Of a stretch of 64,000 bases of DNA, positions 1 to 8,608 are shown piece after piece. Numbering within the stretch: the stretch's first letter is position 1; every line of letters begins with the position of its first letter. The position numbers and the translations under genes were made by a program. Origin of the DNA: Neorhizobium huautlense (lineage in GTDB: Bacteria > Pseudomonadota > Alphaproteobacteria > Rhizobiales > Rhizobiaceae); contig NZ_PVBM01000004.1 in the NCBI RefSeq assembly GCF_002968575.1, positions 186,001 through 250,000 on the forward strand, read 5' to 3'. Under the pieces are notes generated by a model that ran no database searches, was not told the origin of the DNA, and worked only from the letters and a program-made list of their open reading frames with translations.

Positions 1-1055
1 TTGCAGCCGGCGGCTTTTGGGGCGCTCTGGCGTTTGCCGATGTCGAGGCGCTGCCATGGCCGGAGATCAAGGGCTACTACATGCGCCATATCCGGTGGTG
101 GTCGAAGCTGCCGATCGCCGATCGCGATGGCGTTCTTTCAATCGGCTACGGTTATCCGAACCTGCTCATGAGCGAAAGCTACAATTCGGCCGGTTCTCCC
201 TACTGGGCGCTGAAGTTCTTTCTGCCGTTGGCGCTGCCCGAAGATCATCCGTTCTGGGTTGCTGAAGAAGCGCCCATGCCGGAGTTTGCAGAGCCCGTTC
301 CCTTAAAGGAACCAGGCATGGTGGCCATGCACACACCCGGCAATGTGGTGATTTTGTCGTCCGGCCAACAGCATGACAAGATGCGCGGCGCACATGAGAA
401 ATATTCGAAGTTCGCCTATTCCACGCGATACGCCTTCAATATCGAGGCTGATGACCGGAACTTTTCCGCCGCAAGCTTCGATGGAATGCTCGGCCTCTCC
501 GATGACGGCGTTCACTTCCGAATGCGAGAAACATTGGAAGAGGCGCTGATCGCTGGCGACCGACTTTACTCGCGCTGGCGGCCTTGGCCCGACGTCACGG
601 TGGAAACCTGGCTTCTCCCTGCCAATCCCTGGCATATTCGCATCCACCGGATCGCGACGCCGCGCCGACTGCGCGCCGTCGAGGGCGGCTTCGCGATTGA
701 GCGGGCCGATTTTAATCGCGATCGGCCCGAACAGTCCGAAGGTCGGGCCGTCTGGCATGGCCAGAGCGATATCAGCGCCATCATCGATCTTTCGCCAGGA
801 CCGAAACGAGCTGGCTTTGCAATGACACCAATTGCAAACACCAATCTCATCCACGCCAAAGCGCTGCTGCCGCAGTTGCAGGGCGAGATCACTGCCGGTA
901 CGACAGTGTTGGCCACCGCGGCGATGGCATTGCCTCTTGATACCGATACCGAAACGGCATTGCAGACGCCGCCGGCATGCCCCGATCTCGCGGAACTGGA
1001 ACAGCTTGTCCGATCAGAAGGTTCACCCATACCCGCGTTCAAACTCGAGCAATAG
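1..1055 (+). CDS. DUF2264 domain protein, C-terminal part (5' end outside window)
   Basis: The open frame runs in from the window edge (first whole codon at 3) and stops at 1055, so about 350 C-terminal residues are visible. The tryptophan- and tyrosine-rich stretch around LMSESYNSAGSPYWALK and the following HEKYSKFAYSTRYAFN segment are typical of DUF2264 proteins. That family is of unproven biochemistry, has a probable alpha/alpha-toroid fold, and is often found in pectin or rhamnogalacturonan utilisation loci. It lies 78 bp upstream of kduI on the same strand, so it is probably the preceding gene of the same operon. A role on unsaturated or acidic oligosaccharides is inferred from context only. 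Confidence 0.72.
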   Translation, partial: AAGGFWGALAFADVEALPWPEIKGYYMRHIRWWSKLPIADRDGVLSIGYGYPNLLMSESYNSAGSPYWALKFFLPLALPEDHPFWVAEEAPMPEFAEPVPLKEPGMVAMHTPGNVVILSSGQQHDKMRGAHEKYSKFAYSTRYAFNIEADDRNFSAASFDGMLGLSDDGVHFRMRETLEEALIAGDRLYSRWRPWPDVTVETWLLPANPWHIRIHRIATPRRLRAVEGGFAIERADFNRDRPEQSEGRAVWHGQSDISAIIDLSPGPKRAGFAMTPIANTNLIHAKALLPQLQGEITAGTTVLATAAMALPLDTDTETALQTPPACPDLAELEQLVRSEGSPIPAFKLEQ

Positions 1056-1133
1056 GCGTTCGCCTTGATCCCAAAGAATGTCCGACACAGGGGATCTCGG
1101 CGACAAATCTGCTTGCGATACGAAAGGAAGAAC

Positions 1134-1982
1134 ATGACCACGACCATTCAAACGCGCCATGCCGTTCACTACTCACAATCTGAACGCATGACCGGTGCGG
1201 AACTCAGGGAAAACTTTCTGATCGAAAGCCTTTTTTCGGCGGGAGCGCTTGAGGCCGTTTATACCCACTATGATCGAATGCTGGTGGCTGGTGCGATGCC
1301 GACCAGCACCTCTCTGATCGTGGGTGACGACCTGGCAAAAATTGTCGGGTCGGAATACCTCTTGGAGCGGCGCGAACTCGGGCTGATCAATATTGGGGGA
1401 GCAGGCCGCGTCGTCGCCGACGGCACGACCTACGACCTGCAGCCGATGGATGGGCTTTACCTCGGCCAGGGAGCGCGCGAAATCGCTTTTGAAAGCGCGG
1501 AGGCGACGGCACCGGCCAAATTCTATATCAACAGCGCCCCTGCCCATTCCCGGTTCCCTTCCCGCATCGTCACCAAGAACGACGCGATCGAAAACAATCT
1601 CGGCGACAGCGCCACGTCCAACAAGCGCAAGCTCTACCAGTATATCCATCCAAAGGTATTGCCGACGTGCCAGCTTCTGATGGGACTTACGCGACTGGAG
1701 ACCGGAAGCGTGTGGAATACAATGCCGGCGCACCTTCATGACCGGCGCATGGAAGCCTATCTCTATTTCGATCTGCCGGAAAATGCCTTCGTCGTGCATC
1801 TGATGGGGCGACCGGAAGCCACCGGCCATCTGATTGTCCGCAGCGAACAGGCCGTGCTCTCGCCGCCTTGGTCGATCCATTGCGGATCCGGCACCTCGGC
1901 CTATGCCTTCATCTGGAGCATGGCCGGTGACAACCAGTCTTTCACGGACATGGATATGGTGGACATGAAAAGCCTGAATTAG
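1134..1982 (+). CDS. kduI: 5-dehydro-4-deoxy-D-glucuronate isomerase (KduI)
   Basis: KduI converts 5-keto-4-deoxyuronate, formed from unsaturated galacturonate by pectate lyases and oligogalacturonide lyase, to 2,5-diketo-3-deoxygluconate. The 282-aa product has the usual family length (about 278). The cupin metal-ligand pattern is present: H200 and H202 with E207 in the MPAHLHDRRMEAYLYF region, and H249 in the PPWSIHCG region. The ATG at 1134 follows AAGGAAG at good spacing; the frame is open upstream, but a longer start would add residues not seen in KduI. The next step, kduD, is not in the window. A rho-independent terminator follows at 2010-2050. Confidence 0.93.
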   Translation: MTTTIQTRHAVHYSQSERMTGAELRENFLIESLFSAGALEAVYTHYDRMLVAGAMPTSTSLIVGDDLAKIVGSEYLLERRELGLINIGGAGRVVADGTTYDLQPMDGLYLGQGAREIAFESAEATAPAKFYINSAPAHSRFPSRIVTKNDAIENNLGDSATSNKRKLYQYIHPKVLPTCQLLMGLTRLETGSVWNTMPAHLHDRRMEAYLYFDLPENAFVVHLMGRPEATGHLIVRSEQAVLSPPWSIHCGSGTSAYAFIWSMAGDNQSFTDMDMVDMKSLN

Positions 1983-2009
1983 CACCAGCCTCCAATGGTA
2001 TGACCTGAA

Positions 2010-2050
2010 GAAGAGCTGCGTCTGGCGATGCCTGCGCAGCTCTTCCTTTT
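2010..2050 (+). terminator. Rho-independent terminator after kduI
   Basis: An 11-bp perfect stem (GAAGAGCTGCG at 2010-2020 pairing with CGCAGCTCTTC at 2035-2045, 14-nt loop) is followed by CTTTT. It lies 27 bp past the kduI stop. Confidence 0.8.
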
Positions 2051-2060
2051 GCAGCAGGAT

Positions 2061-2095
2061 CAAAAAAGAAACAGGCGGGGCATTCGCGCCCCGCC
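2061..2095 (-). terminator. Rho-independent terminator after the CUT1 binding-protein gene
   Basis: An 8-bp GC stem (GGCGGGGC at 2074-2081 pairing with GCCCCGCC at 2088-2095, 6-nt loop) is followed on the minus strand by a T-rich run (complement of 2061-2073). It lies 71 bp past the stop of the minus-strand gene and faces the kduI terminator. Confidence 0.8.
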
Positions 2096-2166
2096 CATCT
2101 CCGGGAGGATCTCTGCAGATGGAATGAGGTGTCGGGCTGTGATCCGTACCCGACACCTCCGCCGCG

Positions 2167-3444
2167 TCACTTGACAGCAAGCGACTCGTTGATCTTGGCA
2201 ACGTCTGCCTCAAGGTTCTTGTAGGTGTCCTCGAGACTCAATTCCCCGACGATCAACTGGCTCATCCGCTGTACGATCGTCTGATAGATGGCTGTGCCAC
2301 CCTTGATGCGTTCAAACTCGCGCGCCGCCTGGGGAACGTTCTTCTTGTTTTCCAGAAAGACGGCCATAGCGGCTTTGGCGTCGTCGCTGGAGATCTTGTA
2401 TTGCGGATCCTTGATCTCGGCACCGGTGAGGATCACGTAGCTTTCGGCGATTTCGCGCTGGACCTTTTCAGAGCCGAGGAACTCGATGAACTGCGCAACC
2501 GCTTCCGGATGCTCAGTCCGCTTGAAGCCAACGATCGCCGTGGCGCCAGGCATGGCATAACAACCGGCGTCACCGCACGGGGCATTGATCGCAGTCCACT
2601 GGAAGGCGTCGCCGATCTTCTTCTGGAACGGATTGACCATCCAGTTGCCGGCCAGATAGGTCACGACATTGCCGTTGACGAATTCATCGCCCATGTTTTT
2701 GTATTGGGATCCCCCGGCAGCACCCCACATTTCCTTCGGAAAGCTGCCGTCCTGTGTCCAGGCATAGAGGTCGGCAATGTATTTCTTTGCTGCAGCATCC
2801 GGAAAGCTGAACTTGCCGTCCTTGATATAGGTAGAGCCGTAGGAATAGGCCCCGCCGGAAAAACGGTGACCGGACCGGTCCATGGTGAAGGGGATCTGTG
2901 CCCCGGTCGCTTTCGCCACGCGTGCGGATGCTTCGACGATCTCCTTCAGCGTAGCCTTGGGACCTGGCAATGGTTCTCCCGCCTGTTCGAACAGCGTCTT
3001 GTTGACGAAAGGCAGGTTCAGCGTCTGGGACGCCACGTATCCGTTGATGGATTTCGGATCATTGATGTTCGGCAGCCGCAACTGATCGAGGCTGGCCCCA
3101 TGCAGCTTGGCGTAGGAATCCGGATCCTTCATGTATGGACGCATGTCGAGATAGTAAGGCGCCAATTGCCAATCGGTTATCTTGGCAATGTCGGGCCCCT
3201 TGCCGGCGGCCAATTGAACCGGCAGCTGCTTTGACACGGCATCATATCCCGAGGACACGAAATTTACTTTGACGTCCGGATGCGCGCTTTCGAATTCCTT
3301 GCTCAGCGCCGCCATCCGCTCGACATAGCTTTGGTCGTCATCGGTGAACAAGAAGGTGATCGTTTTGCTCTCGGCAAGGGCCGCTTCCGTCAAGGCGAAG
3401 GTCGCGATTACCAGGGCACTAACTTGCGATAGGAATTTCAGCAT
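2167..3444 (-). CDS. CUT1-type sugar ABC transporter substrate-binding protein
   Basis: A 425-aa periplasmic binding protein of the SBP_bac_1 (maltose/multi-sugar) class. The N-terminus has a signal peptide (MLKFLSQVSALVIATFALTE, probable cleavage after AALA). The body has family-1 features: a TITFLFTDDDQSY strand, YDAVSKQLPVQLAAGKGPDI, and a late GATAIVGFKRTEHPEAVAQF segment. The ATG at 3444 is preceded by GGGAGGAT and starts exactly at the signal peptide; an upstream in-frame start would add 16 charged residues. The cognate ATPase and permeases are probably the + strand genes at 8609-11773, encoded across a divergent promoter. The substrate is inferred to be pectin or rhamnogalacturonan oligomers from the neighbouring GH105, GH28 and kduI. 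Confidence 0.88.
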   Translation of the reverse strand: MLKFLSQVSALVIATFALTEAALAESKTITFLFTDDDQSYVERMAALSKEFESAHPDVKVNFVSSGYDAVSKQLPVQLAAGKGPDIAKITDWQLAPYYLDMRPYMKDPDSYAKLHGASLDQLRLPNINDPKSINGYVASQTLNLPFVNKTLFEQAGEPLPGPKATLKEIVEASARVAKATGAQIPFTMDRSGHRFSGGAYSYGSTYIKDGKFSFPDAAAKKYIADLYAWTQDGSFPKEMWGAAGGSQYKNMGDEFVNGNVVTYLAGNWMVNPFQKKIGDAFQWTAINAPCGDAGCYAMPGATAIVGFKRTEHPEAVAQFIEFLGSEKVQREIAESYVILTGAEIKDPQYKISSDDAKAAMAVFLENKKNVPQAAREFERIKGGTAIYQTIVQRMSQLIVGELSLEDTYKNLEADVAKINESLAVK

Positions 3445-3455
3445 TTCATCCTCCC

Positions 3456-3473
3456 AATGAAAATATTTTCGTT
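3456..3473. promoter_or_regulatory. 18-bp palindromic operator-like site 1
   Basis: AATGAAAATATTTTCGTT has a perfect 12-bp core palindrome (GAAAATATTTTC) extended almost to 18 bp. It lies directly upstream of the ribosome-binding site of the minus-strand binding-protein gene. A near-identical site lies at 3602-3619, directly upstream of the ribosome-binding site of the divergent gene. Confidence 0.55.
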
Positions 3474-3524
3474 CGATCGAGATGTTCGCCAACGGATCCC
3501 GTGCTCGATTTTCTAATTTTTGAC

Positions 3525-3547
3525 GCTTGACAACGCAAACGTCAAGC
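3525..3547. promoter_or_regulatory. Dyad GCTTGAC-N9-GTCAAGC in the divergent promoter region
   Basis: Seven-base arms at 3525-3531 and 3541-3547 are perfectly complementary. The left arm overlaps a TTGACA-like -35 hexamer at 3527-3532. It could be an operator for the LacI-family regulator encoded at 11776-12816, but no second copy was found in the window. Confidence 0.35.
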
Positions 3548-3601
3548 TGTTTTGCTCAAATTCAGGAAGGTCGTGTCAGAACAGCGGCTCTTCCAGAATT
3601 A

Positions 3602-3619
3602 AATGCAAATATTTTCATT
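3602..3619. promoter_or_regulatory. 18-bp palindromic operator-like site 2
   Basis: AATGCAAATATTTTCATT is an 18-bp inverted repeat with one mismatched pair. It shares the AATG-AAATATTTTC-TT pattern with site 1 at 3456-3473, 146 bp away centre to centre. It abuts the AGGGAGAAG ribosome-binding site of the + strand gene starting at 3632. The two sites sit symmetrically at the two divergent genes, as expected for co-regulation by one repressor. Confidence 0.55.
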
Positions 3620-3631
3620 AGGGAGAAGACC

Positions 3632-6151
3632 GTGGAGGACGGTTTATCTGACAGCGGGCAACCGGCTCGTTCCGTTTACCGCGTTTCACCGGGCGAAACG
3701 GTCACTGCCTGGATTCTGTCGGAAGTGTCGGAGGCTTACTTCCCGGGTCAGGCTGCTCCGGCCGAAGATCGTGCCGGATACAAATTCATCAATGGCTTTG
3801 TGGATGTCGGCGACCTGCCCTGTCGTAAAGCTTTCTGGGCGAAGATGGTCGGACGCCAAATCGAACCACGATTGCACTGGCAGCCGGCGGCCCTCAGCCT
3901 TCCGGGCGCCAATCGGCGGGTCGAATTTACTGGCTTCTGGCATGTACCGACCCATGTCAGCCGTTGGTTACGCAGCACCTTCCTTGTCGATCAGCCGCAA
4001 GAGGTCAGCATGCGGCTACGCACATGCGGTGGCGTGAGGATCTGGGTGAACGGCAGTGAGCAGGTGCGCTTCGAGCCCTTCCGGCGCAATACGGAAAGCG
4101 AAACCGATGTCGTGCTGGCGTTGAAAGCCGGCAGCAACGACATCCTGCTTCTGACCGAAGATCTTGCCGAACGCGACACGATCTGGTTCTTCGAGCTTCA
4201 ATTGAGTGGCGACAGCCCTCTCGAAATCGCCCTTCCCTCGGCAGTCGACCCCGACGCGGTACGGCAGCTCGAGCCTCTTGCCCGCAATATCCGGCCGTCT
4301 GCAGATGTCTTCGTCAATCAGCCGCTTGAGATCATCTTCGATAACCCGCCCGATTTCGACGTGCCGGTCCATCTGGAGGTCTATAGCCACGGCCATGACC
4401 GATCCATTCTCGCCAGCGCCGACCGTACCTTGCCTGCCCACCAGTCTGCTCTCATCGCCGAGACCGTCACGGACCTGCCGGACGGCTATCACGGCGTCAG
4501 AGTAAAGATCGGCTCCGGCACAGCCATCGTCGATCGCCAGATCGATGCGGCTTTCATTGGCAGCCTTATGCCGCCGAAATCCGCTCCCTCGCTTGCGCAA
4601 CGCAAACAGGAGGCGCTCGTCTTCAGCGCCCGTCACGGCGCAGACCGCATAGGCCGGGTTCTGGCTATGGCCGCATCTGGCGAGGTCGACGAAAAAGCCA
4701 TGGACCGGATCATCGACGCCACCCTCGCCAGCATCGACCGGCGGGAGGACTGCTCCGATTTCTCCATGGTTCCGCTTCTGTGGCTTCTCGCCGCCTACGA
4801 AAAGATGTTGCCGCCTTCGACCGCGGCGAAGATCCGGGCATCCATTGCCGCTTACCGCTATTGGGTGGATGAGCCTGGTAACGACGTCATGTGGTTTTGG
4901 AGTGAGAACCACGTCCTTTGTTTCCACACCAGCCAATTGATTGCTGGCCAGCTGTTGCCGGACACCGTGTTTTCCGCATCCGGCCGGACCGGCCGGCAAC
5001 AAGCCGAACTGGCGACCACCCGCCTCCATCGCTGGTTTGACAGCGTCGAAGCCGACGGTTTGGCGGAATGGAATTCGGCCGCATATTATCCGGTCGACTT
5101 CATCGGCCTGCTTGCCCTCGAGCGATGGGCCGAGCCTGAGATTGCCGCGAGAGCACGCGGTCAGCTGGACCTGATCTTCCGCATGATTGCGCTTCATACG
5201 CTGGCAGGAGTGCCGGCCGGCTCGCAGGGGCGCGCCTATGACAAGGAGTTGCGCGCCGGACCTCTGACAGAACTCGCTCCTTTTGCAAGGGTCGCTTTTG
5301 GCAACGGCTGGCTAAATGGGGGCGTCGCCTCGCTGCCAATGTTCTGTGCCGGCTCCTACGAGCCGCCCCGGGATCTTGCCCAATACGCACAACTCGAGGG
5401 CAATCGCAGCATCGAAGCTCGGTATAGCCAGGGTCTCGAACCTGCAAAGCTCGTCCTGTTCAAGACCCCTTCATCCCAGCTTTCCACCGTCGTCGATCAC
5501 AAGACCGGTCAAAAGGGGCACCAGCAGCACGTGCTGGACATCCGCCTTTCAGGCCATCCGATGGCGCGGCTTTGGATCAATCATCCGGGAGAGGATGATC
5601 CATGGGGAACCCAACGTCCTTCATACTGGGCCGGGAACGGGATTCTTCCGCGCGTCATGCAGCATCGCGACGTCGCCTTGCTGATTGCCGATACGACTGG
5701 TTCCCGCCTGCCCTGGACCCATGCCTATCTTGGACGGGATGGGCTTGATGAAGTCATTGTCGACAACGGATGGCTCCTGGTGCGCGCCGGTGCAGGTTTC
5801 GCGGCCCTTCATGGGACAAACGGCCTTCAACTGGTGGACGAAGGCCCCACGGCGGGCCGGGAGTTGCGTTCGTCAGGCTCCGTCGCCGGCTGGGTAGCGG
5901 TAGTCGGCTCCGGCGATGCTGCGGCATTTCAGCGGTTTTCCGAACGTGTCAGGGCGACAGACATCAGATTCGATATGGCTGGAAGGATACTCTCAGTGAC
6001 GCCTCCCGGACGCGCCACGCTGACGCTTTCCTATTCCGGTGACTTTACCGTCGGCAATCAGCCGCGACCCTTCGTCCACGACCAGCCCCAGCCGATCATC
6101 ACCTATGACAGTGTGGCCGAAAACCAGATCGACCACCCGTTCTATGCATAA
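3632..6151 (+). CDS. Unassigned 839-aa enzyme-like protein of the pectin cluster
   Basis: I do not recognise a named family. The first ~300 residues are beta-rich and look like stacked beta-sandwich domains (FTGFWHVPTHVSRWLRSTF, WVNGSEQVRFEPF). The middle is helical (WLLAAYEKMLPPSTAAKI, WSENHVLCFHTSQLIAGQL, EWNSAAYYPVDFIGLLALE), suggesting an alpha/alpha toroid. The C-terminal third is beta-rich again. This order resembles toroid-plus-sandwich polysaccharide lyases and some glycoside hydrolases. No signal peptide or membrane segment is seen, so it is probably cytoplasmic. GTG at 3632 is chosen because AGGGAGAAG precedes it at correct spacing; an upstream in-frame TTG at 3527 lacks a site and would run through the operator region. 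GH105 follows immediately, supporting a carbohydrate substrate. Confidence 0.6.
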   Translation: MEDGLSDSGQPARSVYRVSPGETVTAWILSEVSEAYFPGQAAPAEDRAGYKFINGFVDVGDLPCRKAFWAKMVGRQIEPRLHWQPAALSLPGANRRVEFTGFWHVPTHVSRWLRSTFLVDQPQEVSMRLRTCGGVRIWVNGSEQVRFEPFRRNTESETDVVLALKAGSNDILLLTEDLAERDTIWFFELQLSGDSPLEIALPSAVDPDAVRQLEPLARNIRPSADVFVNQPLEIIFDNPPDFDVPVHLEVYSHGHDRSILASADRTLPAHQSALIAETVTDLPDGYHGVRVKIGSGTAIVDRQIDAAFIGSLMPPKSAPSLAQRKQEALVFSARHGADRIGRVLAMAASGEVDEKAMDRIIDATLASIDRREDCSDFSMVPLLWLLAAYEKMLPPSTAAKIRASIAAYRYWVDEPGNDVMWFWSENHVLCFHTSQLIAGQLLPDTVFSASGRTGRQQAELATTRLHRWFDSVEADGLAEWNSAAYYPVDFIGLLALERWAEPEIAARARGQLDLIFRMIALHTLAGVPAGSQGRAYDKELRAGPLTELAPFARVAFGNGWLNGGVASLPMFCAGSYEPPRDLAQYAQLEGNRSIEARYSQGLEPAKLVLFKTPSSQLSTVVDHKTGQKGHQQHVLDIRLSGHPMARLWINHPGEDDPWGTQRPSYWAGNGILPRVMQHRDVALLIADTTGSRLPWTHAYLGRDGLDEVIVDNGWLLVRAGAGFAALHGTNGLQLVDEGPTAGRELRSSGSVAGWVAVVGSGDAAAFQRFSERVRATDIRFDMAGRILSVTPPGRATLTLSYSGDFTVGNQPRPFVHDQPQPIITYDSVAENQIDHPFYA

Positions 6152-6167
6152 AGGACCTTTTGAGCCT

Positions 6168-7259
6168 ATGGATGCGATGCCCCTCACCAAGCCCGTTCTC
6201 AGGAACAAGATCGACCTGGTTGCGAAAGCTTTCAGCCGCCTCAAGGGCATCAAGGAAGGCTTGGTCGGTGCGGATGCCGGCGGTATCCAGTTCGATGAAT
6301 GGGATTGGGAAGTCGGCGTCGGTCTCTATGGTTTCCTGCGGCGCGCCTCCGCCGCCAAGGATCAGCTCGCCATAGACGATCTTGTCGATTGGTATGCGCG
6401 CCAGATTGCGCGCGGCCTGCCGCCACGACAGATCAACAGTACGGCTCCGATGCTTCCACTCGCCATCCTGATCGAGCATGTCGACAGGCCGGAATTTCGC
6501 GGCCTCGTTGAGGATTGGGCGGACTGGCTTGTCCACGCTTTGCCGAAGACCGAAGACGGGGGGTTTCAGCATGTCGTAAAGGAGCGGTTGAACGACGGGG
6601 AACTGTGGGACGATACATTGTTCATGGCCTGTCTCTTCCTGGCGAGAGCCGGCGTCGTCATCGGCCGGCCCGACTGGGTAGACGAAGCCGTTTATCAGTT
6701 CATGGTCCATGCACGCTATCTTTCGGATCCGGTGACCGGGCTTTGGTATCACGGCTGGACCTTCAACGGCCGGCACAATTTTGCCAAGGCCTTCTGGGCA
6801 CGCGGCAACGCCTGGATTACCGTCGCCATTCCGGAGCTCTTCAAGCTGGTTCCCGAGCTGAACAGCAAGGACAAGCGTTTCCTGGCAAATGTTCTGGCCA
6901 GCCAGGTACGATCGCTGAAGAAACTCCAGCGGCCCGACGGCATGTTCCATACCCTCCTGGATGATCCGACCTCGCCGGTGGAGACTTCGGCGACCGCTGG
7001 TATTGCTTATGGAATCCTGCGCGGTATCGAAGCGGGGATTCTGCCGGCGGCCGACCGCCGACATGCCGAAAACGCGTTGGCGGCCGTCCTTGCTCATATC
7101 GACAACGAGGGCGTTGTGCAGGGCGTTTCCGACGGCACACCCATGGGGCATGACCTGGAATTCTATCGGCGCATTCCAAACCTGCCTACCCCTTACGGCC
7201 AGGCGCTTACAATGCTGCTGTTGACCGAAGTGCTCCTCGAAGGCGAGGAGCAAGAATGA
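6168..7259 (+). CDS. GH105 unsaturated rhamnogalacturonyl/glucuronyl hydrolase-like protein
   Basis: GH105 enzymes hydrate the double bond of the unsaturated uronic acid left by lyases and release 5-keto-4-deoxyuronate, the KduI substrate. The 363-aa product matches the family length (YteR about 373). Family features visible are the WDWEVGVGLYG segment, the ELWDDTLFMACLFLAR segment with D148/D149 (equivalent to the YteR catalytic Asp), and the WYHGWTFNGRHNFAKAFWAR stretch. No signal peptide is present, so it is probably cytoplasmic. AAGGA precedes ATG 6168; an ATG at 6144 overlapping the upstream stop is possible but has no ribosome-binding site. It overlaps the next gene by ATGA, so the two are translationally coupled. 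Confidence 0.9.
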   Translation: MDAMPLTKPVLRNKIDLVAKAFSRLKGIKEGLVGADAGGIQFDEWDWEVGVGLYGFLRRASAAKDQLAIDDLVDWYARQIARGLPPRQINSTAPMLPLAILIEHVDRPEFRGLVEDWADWLVHALPKTEDGGFQHVVKERLNDGELWDDTLFMACLFLARAGVVIGRPDWVDEAVYQFMVHARYLSDPVTGLWYHGWTFNGRHNFAKAFWARGNAWITVAIPELFKLVPELNSKDKRFLANVLASQVRSLKKLQRPDGMFHTLLDDPTSPVETSATAGIAYGILRGIEAGILPAADRRHAENALAAVLAHIDNEGVVQGVSDGTPMGHDLEFYRRIPNLPTPYGQALTMLLLTEVLLEGEEQE

Positions 7260-8590
7260 CAAGGCGTCCCGCCCTTCTCATTGATGCCTCCGATCAGGAT
7301 CAGACCGACCGCATTCAGGCTGCGATCGATCAGGCTTGCGATAGTGGCGGTGGCTGCGTCGAATTGGGTGCAGGGGTCCACATGACCCGCGGCCTCCGGC
7401 TGAAGTCCGGGGTGGAGCTTCATTTGGCGAATGATGCGATCCTGCGCCCGATCCCCTCCTATGACGCCTATGGAGGGACGACCGTTTCGGTCATCGCCGA
7501 AAAATCGGATCGCGGTATCATTGTCGCAAAGGACGCTACCGATATCAGCTTGACCGGCCCCGGCCGGATTGAAGCAGCCGGCGAATGCTTCATCGCCGGC
7601 GACGATCCCGACATGGGCACGTTCATTCCAGCGCCATTGCGGCCGCGTGTCGTGGTCTTCGAAAACTGCCGAGGTGTCCGGCTCGAAGAACTGGAAATTC
7701 GCGATTCCCCGATGTGGACGGTGCACCTGGTAAATTGCGCGGATGTCCATGTCAGGCGTCTGACGGTATCCAACAATAGACGGCTTCCCAATACCGACGG
7801 CATCGTTCTCGACGCCTGTCGCCATGCACTCATTGAAGACTGCGTGATTTCCACCGCAGACGATGGCATATGCCTCAAAACCAGCGCCGGCCCGGACGGT
7901 AGCGCGATCGGAGAGTGCATTGACATCCACGTGCGCCGCTGCCTCGTCGAAAGTTTCAGCTGTGCTTTGAAGATCGGCACGGAGTCCTATGGCGACTTCT
8001 CCGATATTCTTTTCGAGGACTGCCGTGTCCAAAGTTCCAACCGCGCCCTGGGGCTGTTCTCCCGTGATGGCGGTCGGATCACCAATGTCCGCTTCCACCG
8101 CATTGCGGTCGATTGCCATGAGACGCTCGACGGCTTCTGGGGTTCGGGCGAAGCCCTGACTGTAACAGTCGTCGATCGCATGCCCGAGCGACAAGCGGGA
8201 CAGGTCTCGAATCTCATCGTCGAGGATCTTTCAGGCAGCATGCAGGGCGCCATGACGCTTGTCTCGACTTCGGCGGCCCGAATTACGGATGTGAAGCTGT
8301 CACGCCTCAGGCTCCAACAAGAAATGGGGGCCCTCGGTACGGCCCTTTGCTACGATCTGAGGCCGACCAATGCCGATCTGGCGCCCAGCACCGATGCGGC
8401 GGGCCGGGCGAACGCCTGGACCAAAGGGGCAGACGGGCGCGTGATCGGAATGGTCAATTATCCGGGAGGAATGCCGGTGCTCTTTGCCGCCGGCGTTGAA
8501 GGAATAACAATCGACGACATGCAGGTCGACCGACCTGAGCCGCTGCCAATCGGCTGGAGTGAAGAGCCAGTCGTTTATCAGGCGCGCTGA
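7256..8590 (+). CDS. GH28 family (polygalacturonase-like) glycoside hydrolase
   Basis: A 444-aa right-handed beta-helix protein of glycoside hydrolase family 28. The NTDG motif (residues 179-182) and the catalytic Asp pair in ADDGICLK (202-203) are present. The canonical GHG motif is replaced by the SCALKIGTES segment (235-244), and the RIK motif by an ALGLFSRDGG segment. This departs from classical endo-polygalacturonases and suggests an exo-acting or rhamnogalacturonan-related specificity. There is no signal peptide, so the substrate is probably an imported oligomer. It starts with an ATGA overlap with the GH105 gene and is followed after 18 bp by the transporter ATPase. Confidence 0.85.
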   Translation: MTRRPALLIDASDQDQTDRIQAAIDQACDSGGGCVELGAGVHMTRGLRLKSGVELHLANDAILRPIPSYDAYGGTTVSVIAEKSDRGIIVAKDATDISLTGPGRIEAAGECFIAGDDPDMGTFIPAPLRPRVVVFENCRGVRLEELEIRDSPMWTVHLVNCADVHVRRLTVSNNRRLPNTDGIVLDACRHALIEDCVISTADDGICLKTSAGPDGSAIGECIDIHVRRCLVESFSCALKIGTESYGDFSDILFEDCRVQSSNRALGLFSRDGGRITNVRFHRIAVDCHETLDGFWGSGEALTVTVVDRMPERQAGQVSNLIVEDLSGSMQGAMTLVSTSAARITDVKLSRLRLQQEMGALGTALCYDLRPTNADLAPSTDAAGRANAWTKGADGRVIGMVNYPGGMPVLFAAGVEGITIDDMQVDRPEPLPIGWSEEPVVYQAR

Positions 8591-8608
8591 ACCTGACGGG
8601 AGCAGGAA

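Noticed and set aside
2401..3234. Open frame of 277 codons on the + strand
   Set aside because: Fully antisense to the CUT1 binding-protein gene, without a ribosome-binding site or recognisable domain.
3527..3631. Upstream TTG start for the 839-aa protein
   Set aside because: No ribosome-binding site precedes it and it would translate the promoter and operator region; GTG 3632 has a good site.
6144..6167. Earlier ATG for the GH105 gene overlapping the preceding stop
   Set aside because: No Shine-Dalgarno sequence upstream, whereas AAGGA lies before ATG 6168; left as an alternative.
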